64,000 nucleotides of DNA from Opitutia bacterium (GTDB lineage: Bacteria; Verrucomicrobiota; Verrucomicrobiia; Opitutales; Opitutaceae): positions 62,001 to 126,000 of the forward strand of contig JACRHT010000002.1 of the NCBI GenBank assembly GCA_016217545.1, given 5' to 3'. Under the pieces are notes generated by a model that had not been told where the DNA came from, searched no databases, and saw nothing but the letters and a program-made list of their open reading frames with translations. Shown in pieces: positions 46,614-55,491 of the stretch (position 1 is its first letter; each line of letters starts with the position of its first letter). A program made the position numbers and the translations under genes.

Positions 46614-47530
46614 AATTTCCGCAGCGCCCCCACGAGCGCCTCGAAATCCGCTGGCAACGGTGCGCGTAAATCGAGCGTCTTACCGTTCGCAGGATGAGTC
46701 AGCACGAGGTGCTCCGCATGCAGCATCACGCGCGGCACCGCCGGCATGGCGGGATTCTGCTTCCAGCCGTAAGTCGGATCACCGAGCAGCGGATGCCCGA
46801 CCGACTTCAGGTGCACGCGGATCTGATGCGTGCGGCCCGAGTGAATTCGGCAGCGCAGGAACGCCGCCGCTTCACCGAACTTCTCCAACAAGATCCAATC
46901 CGTTCGCGCGGGCCGGCCGCCCTCGCCCGTCGTCATGCGGTGACGGTGCACCGGGTGACGCGCGATCGCGCGATCGATGACGCCGCTCATCGCCTTCGGC
47001 ACGCCGCTGACCAGGGCGACGTATTCCTTCAACAGCGTGCGCGAGGCGAATTGATCCGACAGCGCGCGATGCGCGGCATCGTTCTTCGCGACGACCAGCA
47101 GTCCGGTCGTCTCCTTGTCGATGCGATGGACGATGCCGGGACGCTCCACGCCGCCGACGCCACTCAACTCTCCTTCGCAATGCGAGAGCAGCGCGTGCAC
47201 GAGCGTATCCTCGCCCGTGCCGACACCCGGATGCACGACCATGCCGGCGGGCTTGTTGAGCACGATGAGGTGCTTGTCCTCGAAGACGACGTCGAGCGGG
47301 ATGTCGACCGGCTTGAGCTCGGCGGGCTTCACCTCGGGCAGCGAAAACTCGATCGTCTGCCCCCCGCGCACATCGTCGCTCTGCGCCACGACCTTGCCGT
47401 CGACTTTCACCAATCCGGCTTCGAGCGCGCGCTGAAACGCAACGCGACTGTGCGCGGTGAAGGCCGCGGCGAGCACCTTGTCGATGCGTTCGCGGCGGGC
47501 GCCGGCAGGGACGGTAAACGATTGCGCCAT
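46610..47530 (-). CDS. rluD: RluD-family 23S rRNA pseudouridine synthase
   Basis: Makes pseudouridines in 23S rRNA (RluD type). The 306-residue protein has an N-terminal S4 RNA-binding domain (RIDKVLAAAF, SRVAFQRALEAGLVKVDG) and a pseudouridine synthase domain with the catalytic Asp in GIVHRIDKETTGLLVVAKND, plus HQIRVHLKSVGHPLLGDPTY (in parts), the RluA-superfamily C-terminal block. I chose the ATG at 47530. RluC or another RluA paralogue is possible. Its 3' end lies in the inverted repeat above. Confidence 0.9.
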   Translation of the reverse strand: MAQSFTVPAGARRERIDKVLAAAFTAHSRVAFQRALEAGLVKVDGKVVAQSDDVRGGQTIEFSLPEVKPAELKPVDIPLDVVFEDKHLIVLNKPAGMVVHPGVGTGEDTLVHALLSHCEGELSGVGGVERPGIVHRIDKETTGLLVVAKNDAAHRALSDQFASRTLLKEYVALVSGVPKAMSGVIDRAIARHPVHRHRMTTGEGGRPARTDWILLEKFGEAAAFLRCRIHSGRTHQIRVHLKSVGHPLLGDPTYGWKQNPAMPAVPRVMLHAEHLVLTHPANGKTLDLRAPLPADFEALVGALRKL

Positions 47531-47601
47531 GGAAGTCGGAATGGCCGCCATCCGAACACGACGAAGGCGCGGTCGTCGATGTTTGTTATCCGGGCCGCGC
47601 G

Positions 47602-47642
47602 GATAAAAAGAAACGAGCCCGAACGGCGATACGTCGGGCTCG
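47602..47642 (-). terminator. rho-independent terminator after the DUF1842-like gene
   Basis: On the minus strand CGAGCCCGA and TCGGGCTCG form a 9-bp perfect stem with an 11-nt loop, followed by TTTCTTTTTAT. It lies 42 bp after the stop of the gene at 47685. The short palindrome ATCCG...CGGAT follows. Confidence 0.88.
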
Positions 47643-47684
47643 CCAAACGCATCGCAGGCCTTCGCGTGCGATGCGATCGGAACG

Positions 47685-48104
47685 TCAGGCTTGGACGATT
47701 TTCACGACCACGGGCGCCTGGTGCTGGACGTTGTTCACCGTCCAGTGGCACATGCCTTTGCCGGTCTTGCGATCGACGACGCAGTTCGCGGCAAGGCGCG
47801 AGAGCCACGAGCCGATGGCCGGCGGCGGGAGCGAGATCACGGTCTCGCCGCTGAAGTTGATCAGCAGTTTCGCGGGACCGAAGCCGGTCGTGTAGACGTG
47901 GCCGCTGACGTGCGGATAGACCACGTGGCCGTTCGGCGGAGCGATGGCCTGGCTGGTTTCGGCGTGGCCGCTGACGACGCTGGTGTTGGGGCCCTGGACC
48001 AACCAGAAGCGCAGGATCGCGCCGCCGGGGAGAGGGTTGCCGGCTTGGCCGGTGTAGAAAGTCGCCGGGGTGGCGACGGTCGCGGATGAGGTTTCTTCGG
48101 ACAT
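47685..48104 (-). CDS. DUF1842-like small protein (139 aa)
   Basis: A 139-residue soluble protein without signal peptide. The pattern PLPGGAILRFWLVQGPNTSV, VSGHAETSQAIAPPNGH, VYPHVSGHVYTTGFGPA and SGETVISLPPPAIGSWL resembles DUF1842, a small beta-rich family of unknown function in which 'GxGxITQAxNPP' precedes 'vxGxxyxm'. I chose the ATG at 48104 (MSEETSSATVATPA). It has its own terminator and about 180 bp upstream, so it is probably a single transcription unit. Confidence 0.6.
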   Translation of the reverse strand: MSEETSSATVATPATFYTGQAGNPLPGGAILRFWLVQGPNTSVVSGHAETSQAIAPPNGHVVYPHVSGHVYTTGFGPAKLLINFSGETVISLPPPAIGSWLSRLAANCVVDRKTGKGMCHWTVNNVQHQAPVVVKIVQA

Positions 48105-48283
48105 GGCAGTGTTCGTTTTGGGTCCTACTCGTATGGCTTTTCGGATTCGCCCCGTTTTTTCGTGTGGTGGCTGGTCTCCACACGACCCCATGCGCAATAT
48201 CCGGCGCGAAACTGTCATGCCGCGCTTCCGTTCGCGAAAACTTGGCGAGATCGCGCCGACTGTGCCGCCGCCCGGAAAATCCG

Positions 48284-49273
48284 TCAGGCGACGAGCGAGT
48301 CGATCTCCGCGATCGCCGCGGCACGCACCGTCTCGGCCACGTCGGCCACCCGCCAACCGTTTCGGGCCACCTCCGTGAGTTCACGCCGGCTGAAGCCGCG
48401 TAGCTCGGCAAGCGCGACGTAGTCGTCGGTGAGCGTGTTACCGAAGGAGATCGGATCGTCGGTGCTGATCGTGACCGTAACTCCCGCGTCGAAGAGGGCG
48501 CGGATCGGATGCGTCTCCAGCGTGACACCGGGCATGAGCTTATGGTTGCTGATCGGGCAGACATCGAGGCCCACGCCCGCTCGCGCGAGGCGCGCCACGA
48601 GCGAGGCGTCCTCCACGGCGCGCACGCCATGCTCGATGCGGTGCGGATTCAGCTCATCGAGGATGAACCGCACGAAGTCCGCGCCCATGAATTCGCCCGC
48701 GTGCGCCTTGGTGTATTTGCCGGCCTTGCGCGCCGCGGCCCAGTAATCGCGCGTCCACGGTTCGATCGGTTTGTCTTCGAAACCGTGCAGATCGATGCCG
48801 GCGAGATCAGGCCAGGTCAGCGCGTCTTCGAGCACCGCACGCATCTTGCCACCGGCGCCGTCGTGATGGATGCCGAGGAAGATACGCACTTCGAGCCCGG
48901 CAGGCACGGCGGCGCGGATCGCGTCGAGCACAGCGCGGCCGTCGAAGCCGAGGAACTCGATGCCGCCGGACGCGAAACTCGTCTCCACGTAGCGGACATT
49001 TTGCGCGACGTGGCGCGCGAAAATCAGCTTCGCCGCCTCGTGGTAGTGCTCGGGTGAAGTGAACCACGAGAACGCCATGTCGAGCAGCTCGCGCTCGAAG
49101 TGCGCGAAGTCGGCGAACTTGAAGTTCGGCACCCACGAGTCGGGCGTGCGCCCGCGAAACTCCGGCCGCACGCGCTGCAGCAGTTCGAGCGGCAGCGCGC
49201 CTTCGAGGTGGAGATGCGTCTCCGTTTTCGGGAGCGATTGGATGAACGCCGCCAGCGCAACATCAGCAGTCAT
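48284..49273 (-). CDS. add: adenosine deaminase
   Basis: Converts adenosine to inosine (adenine deaminase is a near relative). The 329-residue TIM-barrel metalloenzyme has the zinc ligands in KTETHLHLEGALP, the glutamate in HAGEFMGADF, EHGVRAVEDASL, and the aspartates in TVTISTDDPISFG. The start at 49273 is chosen by that N-terminal motif. The upstream M29 gene is 70 bp away, and a REP-like inverted pair fills this gap up to 2 bp from the ATG, so the ribosome-binding region of add lies in a hairpin. Confidence 0.92.
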   Translation of the reverse strand: MTADVALAAFIQSLPKTETHLHLEGALPLELLQRVRPEFRGRTPDSWVPNFKFADFAHFERELLDMAFSWFTSPEHYHEAAKLIFARHVAQNVRYVETSFASGGIEFLGFDGRAVLDAIRAAVPAGLEVRIFLGIHHDGAGGKMRAVLEDALTWPDLAGIDLHGFEDKPIEPWTRDYWAAARKAGKYTKAHAGEFMGADFVRFILDELNPHRIEHGVRAVEDASLVARLARAGVGLDVCPISNHKLMPGVTLETHPIRALFDAGVTVTISTDDPISFGNTLTDDYVALAELRGFSRRELTEVARNGWRVADVAETVRAAAIAEIDSLVA

Positions 49274-49274
49274 T

Positions 49275-49329
49275 GTAGGAGCCTGCTTGCAGGCGATCAT
49301 TCTGCGGTCGCCTGCAAGCAGGCTCCAAC
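49275..49329. repeat. inverted pair of GTAG-footed hairpins in the add leader
   Basis: Two copies of the same 22-bp unit as at 46.5 kb (CCTGCTTGCAGGCGA core) in inverted orientation, 49275-49296 and 49308-49329. The left copy has a GTAG foot, the right one a changed GTTG foot. The pair sits between the M29 gene and add, ending 2 bp before the add start codon. Confidence 0.83.
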
Positions 49330-49343
49330 AGAAACTCGCCGCT

Positions 49344-50462
49344 CTACTTCACGTTCAGCAACTGGTCCGGGTTCAGCTTCTGCAGCGCCTTCGGCACGAA
49401 CAGGCCGTCCTTGCGCACGAGCTTGCCGTCGAACCAGATTTCGCCGCCGCCGTAGTCGGGGCGCTGGATGCAGACCATGTCCCAGTGGACGGCGGACTTG
49501 TTGCCGTTGCCACCAATCTCGTAGGCTTGGCCGGGCGTGAAATGGAAGGAGCCGGCGATCTTCTCGTCGAAGAGGATGTCGCGCATCGGCTGCTGGATGT
49601 GCGGATTGAAGCCGATCGCGAACTCGCCGATGTAGCGCGAGCCGGCATCGGTATCGAGAATCTCGTTCAGGCGCTTCGTGTTGTTGCTCGTGGCGTCGAC
49701 GATGCGGCCCGCCTTGAAGGTGAGCTTGATGTTGTCGAACGCGGTGCCGAGGTAGACCGTGGGTGCGTTGTAGCTGATCGTGCCTTCAACGCTGTCCTTC
49801 ACGGGACAGGAGAACACTTCGCCGTCCGGGATGTTGCGCAGGCCGCCGCACGGCACAGCGCCGATGCCCTTGATCGAGAACTGCAGATCGGTGCCCGGGC
49901 CCTTGATGTGCACGCGATCGGTCTTGTTCATCAAATCCGTCAGCGCCTTCATGCCCGGGCCGTAGCGGCGGTAGTCGAAGGTGCAGACGCGGAAATAGAA
50001 ATCCTCGAACGCCTCGGTGCTCATGCCCGCCTGTTGCGCCATGGCGGACGACGGCCAGCGGAGCACGACCCACTTGGTCTTGTTCACGCGGTGGTCGAGG
50101 ACGGGCTTCATGATCTTCGCGACCATCTGAACTTTCTCCGACGGCACGTCGGAGGTCTCGAAGATGTTATCCGAGCCGCGCACGGCGATGTAGGCCTCCA
50201 TCTTCTGCATGCGGGCGAGCTCCACGTCGGCGGAAATCTGGTATTGCTCGGCCTGCGCGCCCTGCAGCAGCTCGCGCGTGATGCGCGCGCGCTGGACGTT
50301 CACGTAGGGCATCGCGCCGCGCGCGCGGGCGGCGCGCACGAGTTCGATCACGAACAGGTCGGGAATGTCGAACGCGTCGATGAGCACGCGCTCGCCCTTT
50401 TTCAGGGCCGTGGAAAATCCGGTGAGAACTTCAGCCAGTTGCGAGTAGCGGGGATCAGCCAT
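49344..50462 (-). CDS. M29-family metallo-aminopeptidase
   Basis: A 372-residue aminopeptidase of family M29 (AmpS/aminopeptidase T). Visible parts are [20 protein letters not shown], the catalytic-domain segment [17 protein letters not shown] (which carries a metal-binding glutamate in the family), [14 protein letters not shown] and, near the end, [22 protein letters not shown] (in parts). M29 enzymes use two metal ions and release N-terminal residues. The 144-bp gap to lpxK includes a GTAGGGCG tract on the minus strand. A second, diverged M29 protein lies at 62.3 kb. Confidence 0.9.
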   Translation of the reverse strand: MADPRYSQLAEVLTGFSTALKKGERVLIDAFDIPDLFVIELVRAARARGAMPYVNVQRARITRELLQGAQAEQYQISADVELARMQKMEAYIAVRGSDNIFETSDVPSEKVQMVAKIMKPVLDHRVNKTKWVVLRWPSSAMAQQAGMSTEAFEDFYFRVCTFDYRRYGPGMKALTDLMNKTDRVHIKGPGTDLQFSIKGIGAVPCGGLRNIPDGEVFSCPVKDSVEGTISYNAPTVYLGTAFDNIKLTFKAGRIVDATSNNTKRLNEILDTDAGSRYIGEFAIGFNPHIQQPMRDILFDEKIAGSFHFTPGQAYEIGGNGNKSAVHWDMVCIQRPDYGGGEIWFDGKLVRKDGLFVPKALQKLNPDQLLNVK

Positions 50463-50606
50463 TCGAAACCTATCGCCAGCCGTCCCGCGTGCGGCAACCG
50501 CAAAGACGCGACGCAATCAGCCGGCGCAGACCAAAGACGCAGTCTTCCCGATGCGAACCAGGTGCCTTCAAAACCGCCGCGGAAGCAGCGCCCTACCCTA
50601 CCCGAC

Positions 50607-51842
50607 TCACTTCGCCGCGACGGCAGCCTCGCTGTCTGGTTCGGGCAGCTCGTTCGCCGGCAGGCCGCGCGGGAAACAGATTTTGCCGACGGCCTCTTGA
50701 AAGTCCGCCGCTCCGCGCAGGATCTCGATCTCGAGCCGCAGAAAATACAGCGGTCGCGACGGATTCGCGTCGGCTGACGCGATGCGCACGGCGTCCTTCT
50801 CCGTCGTCACAATGAACTCCGCGCCGGCTTTCTCGGACTCGGCGTAGACTTCCGCCAAGTCGTCCGACGTGAAGCGATAGTGATCGAGGAACCGCCGCGC
50901 GTAGACGAGGTGCGCCCCGCCCTCGCGCAGGAAGCGCTCGAAGCTCTCCGGCGTCGCGATGCCGCTGAACGCCGCGATGCGCCGGCCTTTCAGGTCATCG
51001 AGCGGACGCTTCTCGCCGTTGCCGACCCGCTGGAGGAACTGCGGCCGGTGCGCGCACTCGATGATCTCGGCGTGCGGGTTGTAGTGGCGGATGAGATGCT
51101 CGAGTTCCTCGTCGCGGTGGCCGTTCGACTTCGTGAGGAAAACGTAGGACGCGCGCTTCAAGTGCTTGACCGGCTCGCGCAGGATGCCGCGCGGCAGGAG
51201 GAAGCCGTTGCCGAAGGGGTTGGTCTTGTCGACGAGCAGGAGGTTGAGCCGGCCCTTGAGCGGCAGGTATTGGAAACCGTCGTCGAGCACGAGCGTGTCG
51301 CAGCCGAAGCGCTTGATCGCATACGCGCCGGCCTTCACGCGGTCCTTATCCACCAGCACGACGACACCGGGCAGATTCTTCGCCAGCATGAACGGCTCAT
51401 CGCCCGCCAGCTCCGAGTCGAGCAACAGCCGTTCGCCGTCGCTCACCACGCGTGGCGGCTCGGCCTCCTGGTGCGTGAAGTCGTGCCAGAGGCGTTTCCA
51501 GAGCGGCGGCGCCTTGCTCTTGTAGCCGCGGCTGAGGATCGCGACCTTGCGCCCGCGGTCGCGCAGCGCACGCGCGAACATCTCGACAATCGGCGTCTTG
51601 CCCGTGCCGCCGACCGTCAGATTGCCGACCACCACGACGAGGCAACCGAGCGGCGTGTCGTGAAAAATGCGCTTCCGGTAAAGCCACAGCCGGGCCTGCG
51701 CAATGCCGCTGAAAAGATACGAGCACATCTGCAGGAACCCCGCGAACACCAGCGCGCCGAAGCCCTCCCGCTTCCCCATGATGACGTCGATGCCGAACTG
51801 CTCGAATTCGTTGAGCTTGGTGCGAATCCAGCGATTGGGCAT
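50607..51842 (-). CDS. lpxK: tetraacyldisaccharide 4'-kinase
   Basis: Phosphorylates the 4' position of the lipid A precursor at the cytoplasmic face of the inner membrane. About 411 residues with the P-loop [20 protein letters not shown] (Walker A GGTGKT), the block [47 protein letters not shown] (in parts), [19 protein letters not shown] and [10 protein letters not shown], all LpxK hallmarks. The N-terminal region is about 60 residues longer than in E. coli. I set the ATG at 51842 ([10 protein letters not shown]). It diverges from the class V aminotransferase. Confidence 0.95.
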   Translation of the reverse strand: MPNRWIRTKLNEFEQFGIDVIMGKREGFGALVFAGFLQMCSYLFSGIAQARLWLYRKRIFHDTPLGCLVVVVGNLTVGGTGKTPIVEMFARALRDRGRKVAILSRGYKSKAPPLWKRLWHDFTHQEAEPPRVVSDGERLLLDSELAGDEPFMLAKNLPGVVVLVDKDRVKAGAYAIKRFGCDTLVLDDGFQYLPLKGRLNLLLVDKTNPFGNGFLLPRGILREPVKHLKRASYVFLTKSNGHRDEELEHLIRHYNPHAEIIECAHRPQFLQRVGNGEKRPLDDLKGRRIAAFSGIATPESFERFLREGGAHLVYARRFLDHYRFTSDDLAEVYAESEKAGAEFIVTTEKDAVRIASADANPSRPLYFLRLEIEILRGAADFQEAVGKICFPRGLPANELPEPDSEAAVAAK

Positions 51843-51938
51843 GACGTGAAATGGCTTTGACCGCGCGACGTGCGCGACTGCTTTTATGGTCACGTTGACG
51901 CCGGCCGCGCAAGCGGCAACTCCGGCTTCGCTCCTCTC

Positions 51939-53015
51939 ATGCCTTACAAGCTCTACATCCCCGGTCCGATCTCCGTCTCCGAAAAAACCCTGCGCGCCAT
52001 GGCGCAGCCGATGATCGGCCACCGCGGCAGCGAGTTCATCGCGCTCTACCGCACGCTCACGCCGCAACTGCAGGCGCTGTTCGGAACGCAGAACTCCGTC
52101 TACCTCGCCACCAGCAGCGCGTGGGGCGTGATGGAAGGCACACTGCGCAACGTCGTCCGGAAAAAAGTTCTCTGCTGCATGAACGGCGCGTTCTCCGACA
52201 AGTGGCTCGACGTCGCGCGTCGCTGCGGCCTCGACGCCGCCGGCCTGCAATTCGAATGGGGCCAACCGGTCGACCCCGCCGCGCTCCGCGCCGAGCTCGC
52301 CAAGGGTGGCTACGACGCCGTGACGATTATCCACAACGAGACCTCCTGCGGCTGCATGAGCGACCTGCCCGCGCTCGCCGCCGTGCTGCGCGAGTTCCCC
52401 GACGTGATCGCGATCGTCGACACCGTCAGCTCGTTCAGCGCCGTGCCGATCAACCAGGACGCGCTCGGCCTCGACATCGTCCTCGCCGGTTCCCAGAAAG
52501 CGCTCGCGCTGCCGCCTGGCTTGACGGTGTTTTCCGTGTCGAAGCGCGCGCGCGACCGCGCCGCGACCTCACCGGCGCGCGGTTACTACTTCGACCTCCT
52601 CGAATTCGAGAAAAACCACGAGGGCGGCATGACGCCCAGCACGCCAGTCATCCCGCTGATCTACGCGCTGCGCTCAAAACTCGACGACATCGCCGCCGAG
52701 GGACTCGAAGCGCGCTACGCGCGCCACGTGAAGCTCAACCGCACCGTGCGCGACTGGGGCTACGCGCGGGGATTCAAACTATTCCCGGAAGAGCGCTTCG
52801 CCTCGGTCTCGCTCAACTGCTTCGCCAACACCCGCGGCATCGACCTGCCGGCGCTGAACACGAAGCTGAAAGCGCGCGGCTTCCTCATCGACGGCGGCTA
52901 CGGCAAGCTGAAGGGAAAGACCTTCCGCATCTCGAACATGGGCGACGAAACCGACGCCACGATCGCCGAACTCCTCGCCGCGCTGGACGCGTCGTTGCAG
53001 GAACTCGGCGCTTAA
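51939..53015 (+). CDS. class V PLP-dependent aminotransferase
   Basis: A 358-residue aminotransferase of the alanine-glyoxylate/serine-pyruvate group (class V). It starts [18 protein letters not shown], close to LxPGPt in the family, and has [15 protein letters not shown], a PLP-contact segment [15 protein letters not shown], the Asp in [15 protein letters not shown] and the Schiff-base lysine in [13 protein letters not shown]. The exact amino donor and acceptor are not readable. It has a 96-bp divergent promoter region shared with lpxK. Confidence 0.9.
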   Translation: MPYKLYIPGPISVSEKTLRAMAQPMIGHRGSEFIALYRTLTPQLQALFGTQNSVYLATSSAWGVMEGTLRNVVRKKVLCCMNGAFSDKWLDVARRCGLDAAGLQFEWGQPVDPAALRAELAKGGYDAVTIIHNETSCGCMSDLPALAAVLREFPDVIAIVDTVSSFSAVPINQDALGLDIVLAGSQKALALPPGLTVFSVSKRARDRAATSPARGYYFDLLEFEKNHEGGMTPSTPVIPLIYALRSKLDDIAAEGLEARYARHVKLNRTVRDWGYARGFKLFPEERFASVSLNCFANTRGIDLPALNTKLKARGFLIDGGYGKLKGKTFRISNMGDETDATIAELLAALDASLQELGA

Positions 53016-53079
53016 CCGCATCGCTCCGGTGCGCACGCAGCTTGCGCCTGCGGCATGATCGCGGCAAAAGTCACGAGCG

Positions 53080-54084
53080 ATGAAATTCGCCGTGCGCTGG
53101 TTGGTCTTTCTGCTGGCCGCTCCGCTCGCGTTCACCGCAGCGCCCGGCGAGCGAATGGCCACGGGATCCGTGCAGGTGCTGAAGGTCCGCGCGAGCGCGA
53201 CCGATTCCACCCTCAAGGCGGCTGATTTCCCGCACTACGCCTACGTCGATCGCGATGTGCTCGCCCATCGCGCAGGCGCGGCAGCCGACCGCCATGTTCT
53301 CCTGCTCTGGATTCCGGGCACGCAACCGCCGGGCACCAGCGGCGAAGGCCCCGGCGGTGCCGGGCATTTCTGCGAGCTCGCCGCGCGCCTCGGCTATCAC
53401 GCCATCGTGCTGAAATACCCGAACGAACAATCCGCCAGCATCTGCCGCAACGACAGCGATCCGCGCGAATTCGAGCGCTTCCGACTCGCGCTGATCACCG
53501 GCGGCGCCTCGAAGCACCTCACCGTCGCCCGGAACGACAGTATCGAGAGCCGGCTTGTGCATTTGCTGCAGCACCTCGCGAAGACGGACACCGCGAGCGA
53601 CTGGGGGCAGTTTCTGACGCCCGACGGCGACCCCAAATGGGAGGCTATGGCCGTCGCCGGCCAGTCACAGGGCGGCGGCCACGCCGCGCTCATCGCGCTG
53701 CATCATCGCGTCGCCCGCGTGATCTGCACGGGCAGCCCGAAGGACTACAGCCTCGCGCACGATGCGCCTGCCCCGTGGCTTCGGCTCGAATCGGCGACGC
53801 CGAAGGCACGCTTTTTCGCCTTCAATCACCGCCAAGACCACCAAGCTTGCTCGCCCGAGCAACAACTCGAAAACCTTCGCGCGCTCGGGCTCGATCAGTT
53901 TGGGCCGGTCGTCGATGTGGACCGCGAGTCGCCGCCGTATCGGCACTCGCGCATGCTGACGACGAACCATCCCGGGACGCAACTCGACTCGAAGACCGCG
54001 CACACCTCGGTGATGAGCCCGCGCAACGCAGACGTGTTCGAGCCCGTCTGGCGCTATCTCCTGACGGAGCCGACGGATCACTGA
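53080..54084 (+). CDS. secreted alpha/beta-hydrolase-like protein
   Basis: A 334-residue exported protein (signal KFAVRWLVFLLAAPLAFTA). It has an alpha/beta-hydrolase elbow AVAGQSQGGGHAALIALHH with a Ser nucleophile (about residue 195), preceded by HVLLLWIPGTQPPG and followed by VICTGSPKDYS; a late His in SKTAHTSVM may complete the triad. Extracellular esterase or related activity is plausible; the substrate is unknown. The next gene, a TPR protein, lies 83 bp downstream. Confidence 0.78.
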   Translation: MKFAVRWLVFLLAAPLAFTAAPGERMATGSVQVLKVRASATDSTLKAADFPHYAYVDRDVLAHRAGAAADRHVLLLWIPGTQPPGTSGEGPGGAGHFCELAARLGYHAIVLKYPNEQSASICRNDSDPREFERFRLALITGGASKHLTVARNDSIESRLVHLLQHLAKTDTASDWGQFLTPDGDPKWEAMAVAGQSQGGGHAALIALHHRVARVICTGSPKDYSLAHDAPAPWLRLESATPKARFFAFNHRQDHQACSPEQQLENLRALGLDQFGPVVDVDRESPPYRHSRMLTTNHPGTQLDSKTAHTSVMSPRNADVFEPVWRYLLTEPTDH

Positions 54085-54167
54085 CGATGATTTGGCGCGG
54101 CCGCCGGTTTTCCGCTGACACGCCGACGCCGGCTTGAGTCGCGGCGACGCTGGCGCAGTATGCGTTC

Positions 54168-55376
54168 ATGGCGCGCACGATTCTGGCGATTTTCGTCTTC
54201 ACCCTGACCACGGCCATCGCGACCGACCGCACCCCGGAGCGCTTCGCGCTCGATTTTGCCCGCGCCAATGGGCTCTCCGAGGCAGGCCAGCGCGCCGAGG
54301 CAGTCGCGCTCTATGAATCCCTGGTCAAGGAACGACCGAAGTTCGGCGAGCTGAACTTCCACTACGGCACCACGCTCTACATGCTTTCGGTTACCTCGGA
54401 ACTGCCGCCGGACAAAGCGAACGACATGCGCCTGCGAGCGCGCGCCGCGCTATTGGAAGCCAAATCGGCCGGCTTCCAGGATCCGCTGCTCGACCAATTT
54501 CTCCTGGCCATCAAGCCGGACGGATCGACCAACAAGCCCAAGTATTCGCAATCCCCCGCCGCAGAATCGGCGATGCACGAGGCAGAGGCGGCGTTCGCGA
54601 AGCGAAACTTGGACGCTGCGTTCGTCGCCTACCAACGCGCGCTGAAGATCGAACCCAAGCTCTACTCCGCCGCCCTGTTTTCGGGCGATTGCCTCTTCGT
54701 CGCCGGAAAGTTGGACGAAGCGATCGTCTGGTTCCGCCAAGCCAGTGAAATCGATCCCGATCAGGAAAGTGCGTATCGCTACTGGGCGGACGCGCTCGCG
54801 AAACAAGGCAAAGTGCGCGAAGCGCTCGTGCAACTCACGGAGGCGCTGGTCGCGAATCCCTACAGCGGCTACGCGTGGCGGAACATCAACACGATCGCGA
54901 CTCCCGCGGGACGATTGCGGACCTTGCCGAAATTCCGCGCGCCGGTGGCGGCGATCAGCTGGAAAGACGGCGCCAAGAAAGCGGACCTCACCTTGGCGAA
55001 GGACTTCAACCCCTTCGACATCGTTTACGGCGGCGCGCGGCTCGAATGGACGGATAAGCAGTTCGCGAAAACCTATCCGGGGCAAAAATACCGCCATTCG
55101 CTCCCCGAGGAAGTCGCGGCACTGCGCGGAGTCCTGGCCGTGGCCGCAGAACTCAAGCAGGCGCCCAAACCCGACGCCAAGATCAGCGATGCTCTGTCAG
55201 AAATGAAGCCGGCGATCGATTTCCTGGCCCAGCTCCAAAGCGAAGACTTGCTCGAGCCCTATGTGCTTTTCCTCCGCGCCGACGACGGCATAGCGCAGGA
55301 CTACGCGAGCTATCGCGCGACTCATCGCGAGAAACTCCGCGAATTCGTGCGGCGCTATTTGGTGAATCTCGACTGA
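54168..55376 (+). CDS. exported TPR protein
   Basis: A 402-residue protein with a hydrophobic N-terminal segment (MARTILAIFVFTLTTAIA) and TPR-like repeats (EAAFAKRNLDAAFVAYQRAL, GKLDEAIVWFRQASEIDPDQ, GKVREALVQLTEALVANPYS). The C-terminal third has no repeat pattern. No catalytic motif is seen. It is followed by a purine-pyrimidine alternating CG tract and then topoisomerase III. Confidence 0.72.
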   Translation: MARTILAIFVFTLTTAIATDRTPERFALDFARANGLSEAGQRAEAVALYESLVKERPKFGELNFHYGTTLYMLSVTSELPPDKANDMRLRARAALLEAKSAGFQDPLLDQFLLAIKPDGSTNKPKYSQSPAAESAMHEAEAAFAKRNLDAAFVAYQRALKIEPKLYSAALFSGDCLFVAGKLDEAIVWFRQASEIDPDQESAYRYWADALAKQGKVREALVQLTEALVANPYSGYAWRNINTIATPAGRLRTLPKFRAPVAAISWKDGAKKADLTLAKDFNPFDIVYGGARLEWTDKQFAKTYPGQKYRHSLPEEVAALRGVLAVAAELKQAPKPDAKISDALSEMKPAIDFLAQLQSEDLLEPYVLFLRADDGIAQDYASYRATHREKLREFVRRYLVNLD

Positions 55377-55381
55377 TTTTC

Positions 55382-55436
55382 GGTCGCGCGCGCGAGCGCG
55401 CCTACACACGCGTTCACGCGTGCGCGCGCGGCTCTC
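55382..55436. repeat. alternating CG/CA tract upstream of topoisomerase III
   Basis: About 55 bp made mostly of alternating purine-pyrimidine runs (CGCGCGCGAGCGCGC, ACACGCGTTCACGCGTGC and GCGCGCGCGG in order) with internal inverted repeats such as CACGCG/CGCGTG. Such runs favour left-handed Z-DNA under negative supercoiling. It could also serve as a weak terminator for the TPR gene. Confidence 0.6.
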
Positions 55437-55451
55437 GCAAAAAAGTAGTGC

Positions 55452-55480
55452 TTGAAATCGGCGACGCGCGCCCGTAACCG
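55452..55480 (+). promoter_or_regulatory. candidate promoter for topB
   Basis: TTGAAA (55452-55457) and TAACCG (55475-55480) are separated by 17 bp and lie 11 bp before the topB ATG, with no Shine-Dalgarno between. A very short leader or leaderless message is implied. Confidence 0.35.
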
Positions 55481-55491
55481 CTCGCCTCCCA

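Noticed and set aside
50570-50606. Possible GTAGGGCG repeat on the minus strand after lpxK
   Set aside because: The foot is there, but no clean stem forms with the following bases, so it was not listed as a repeat.
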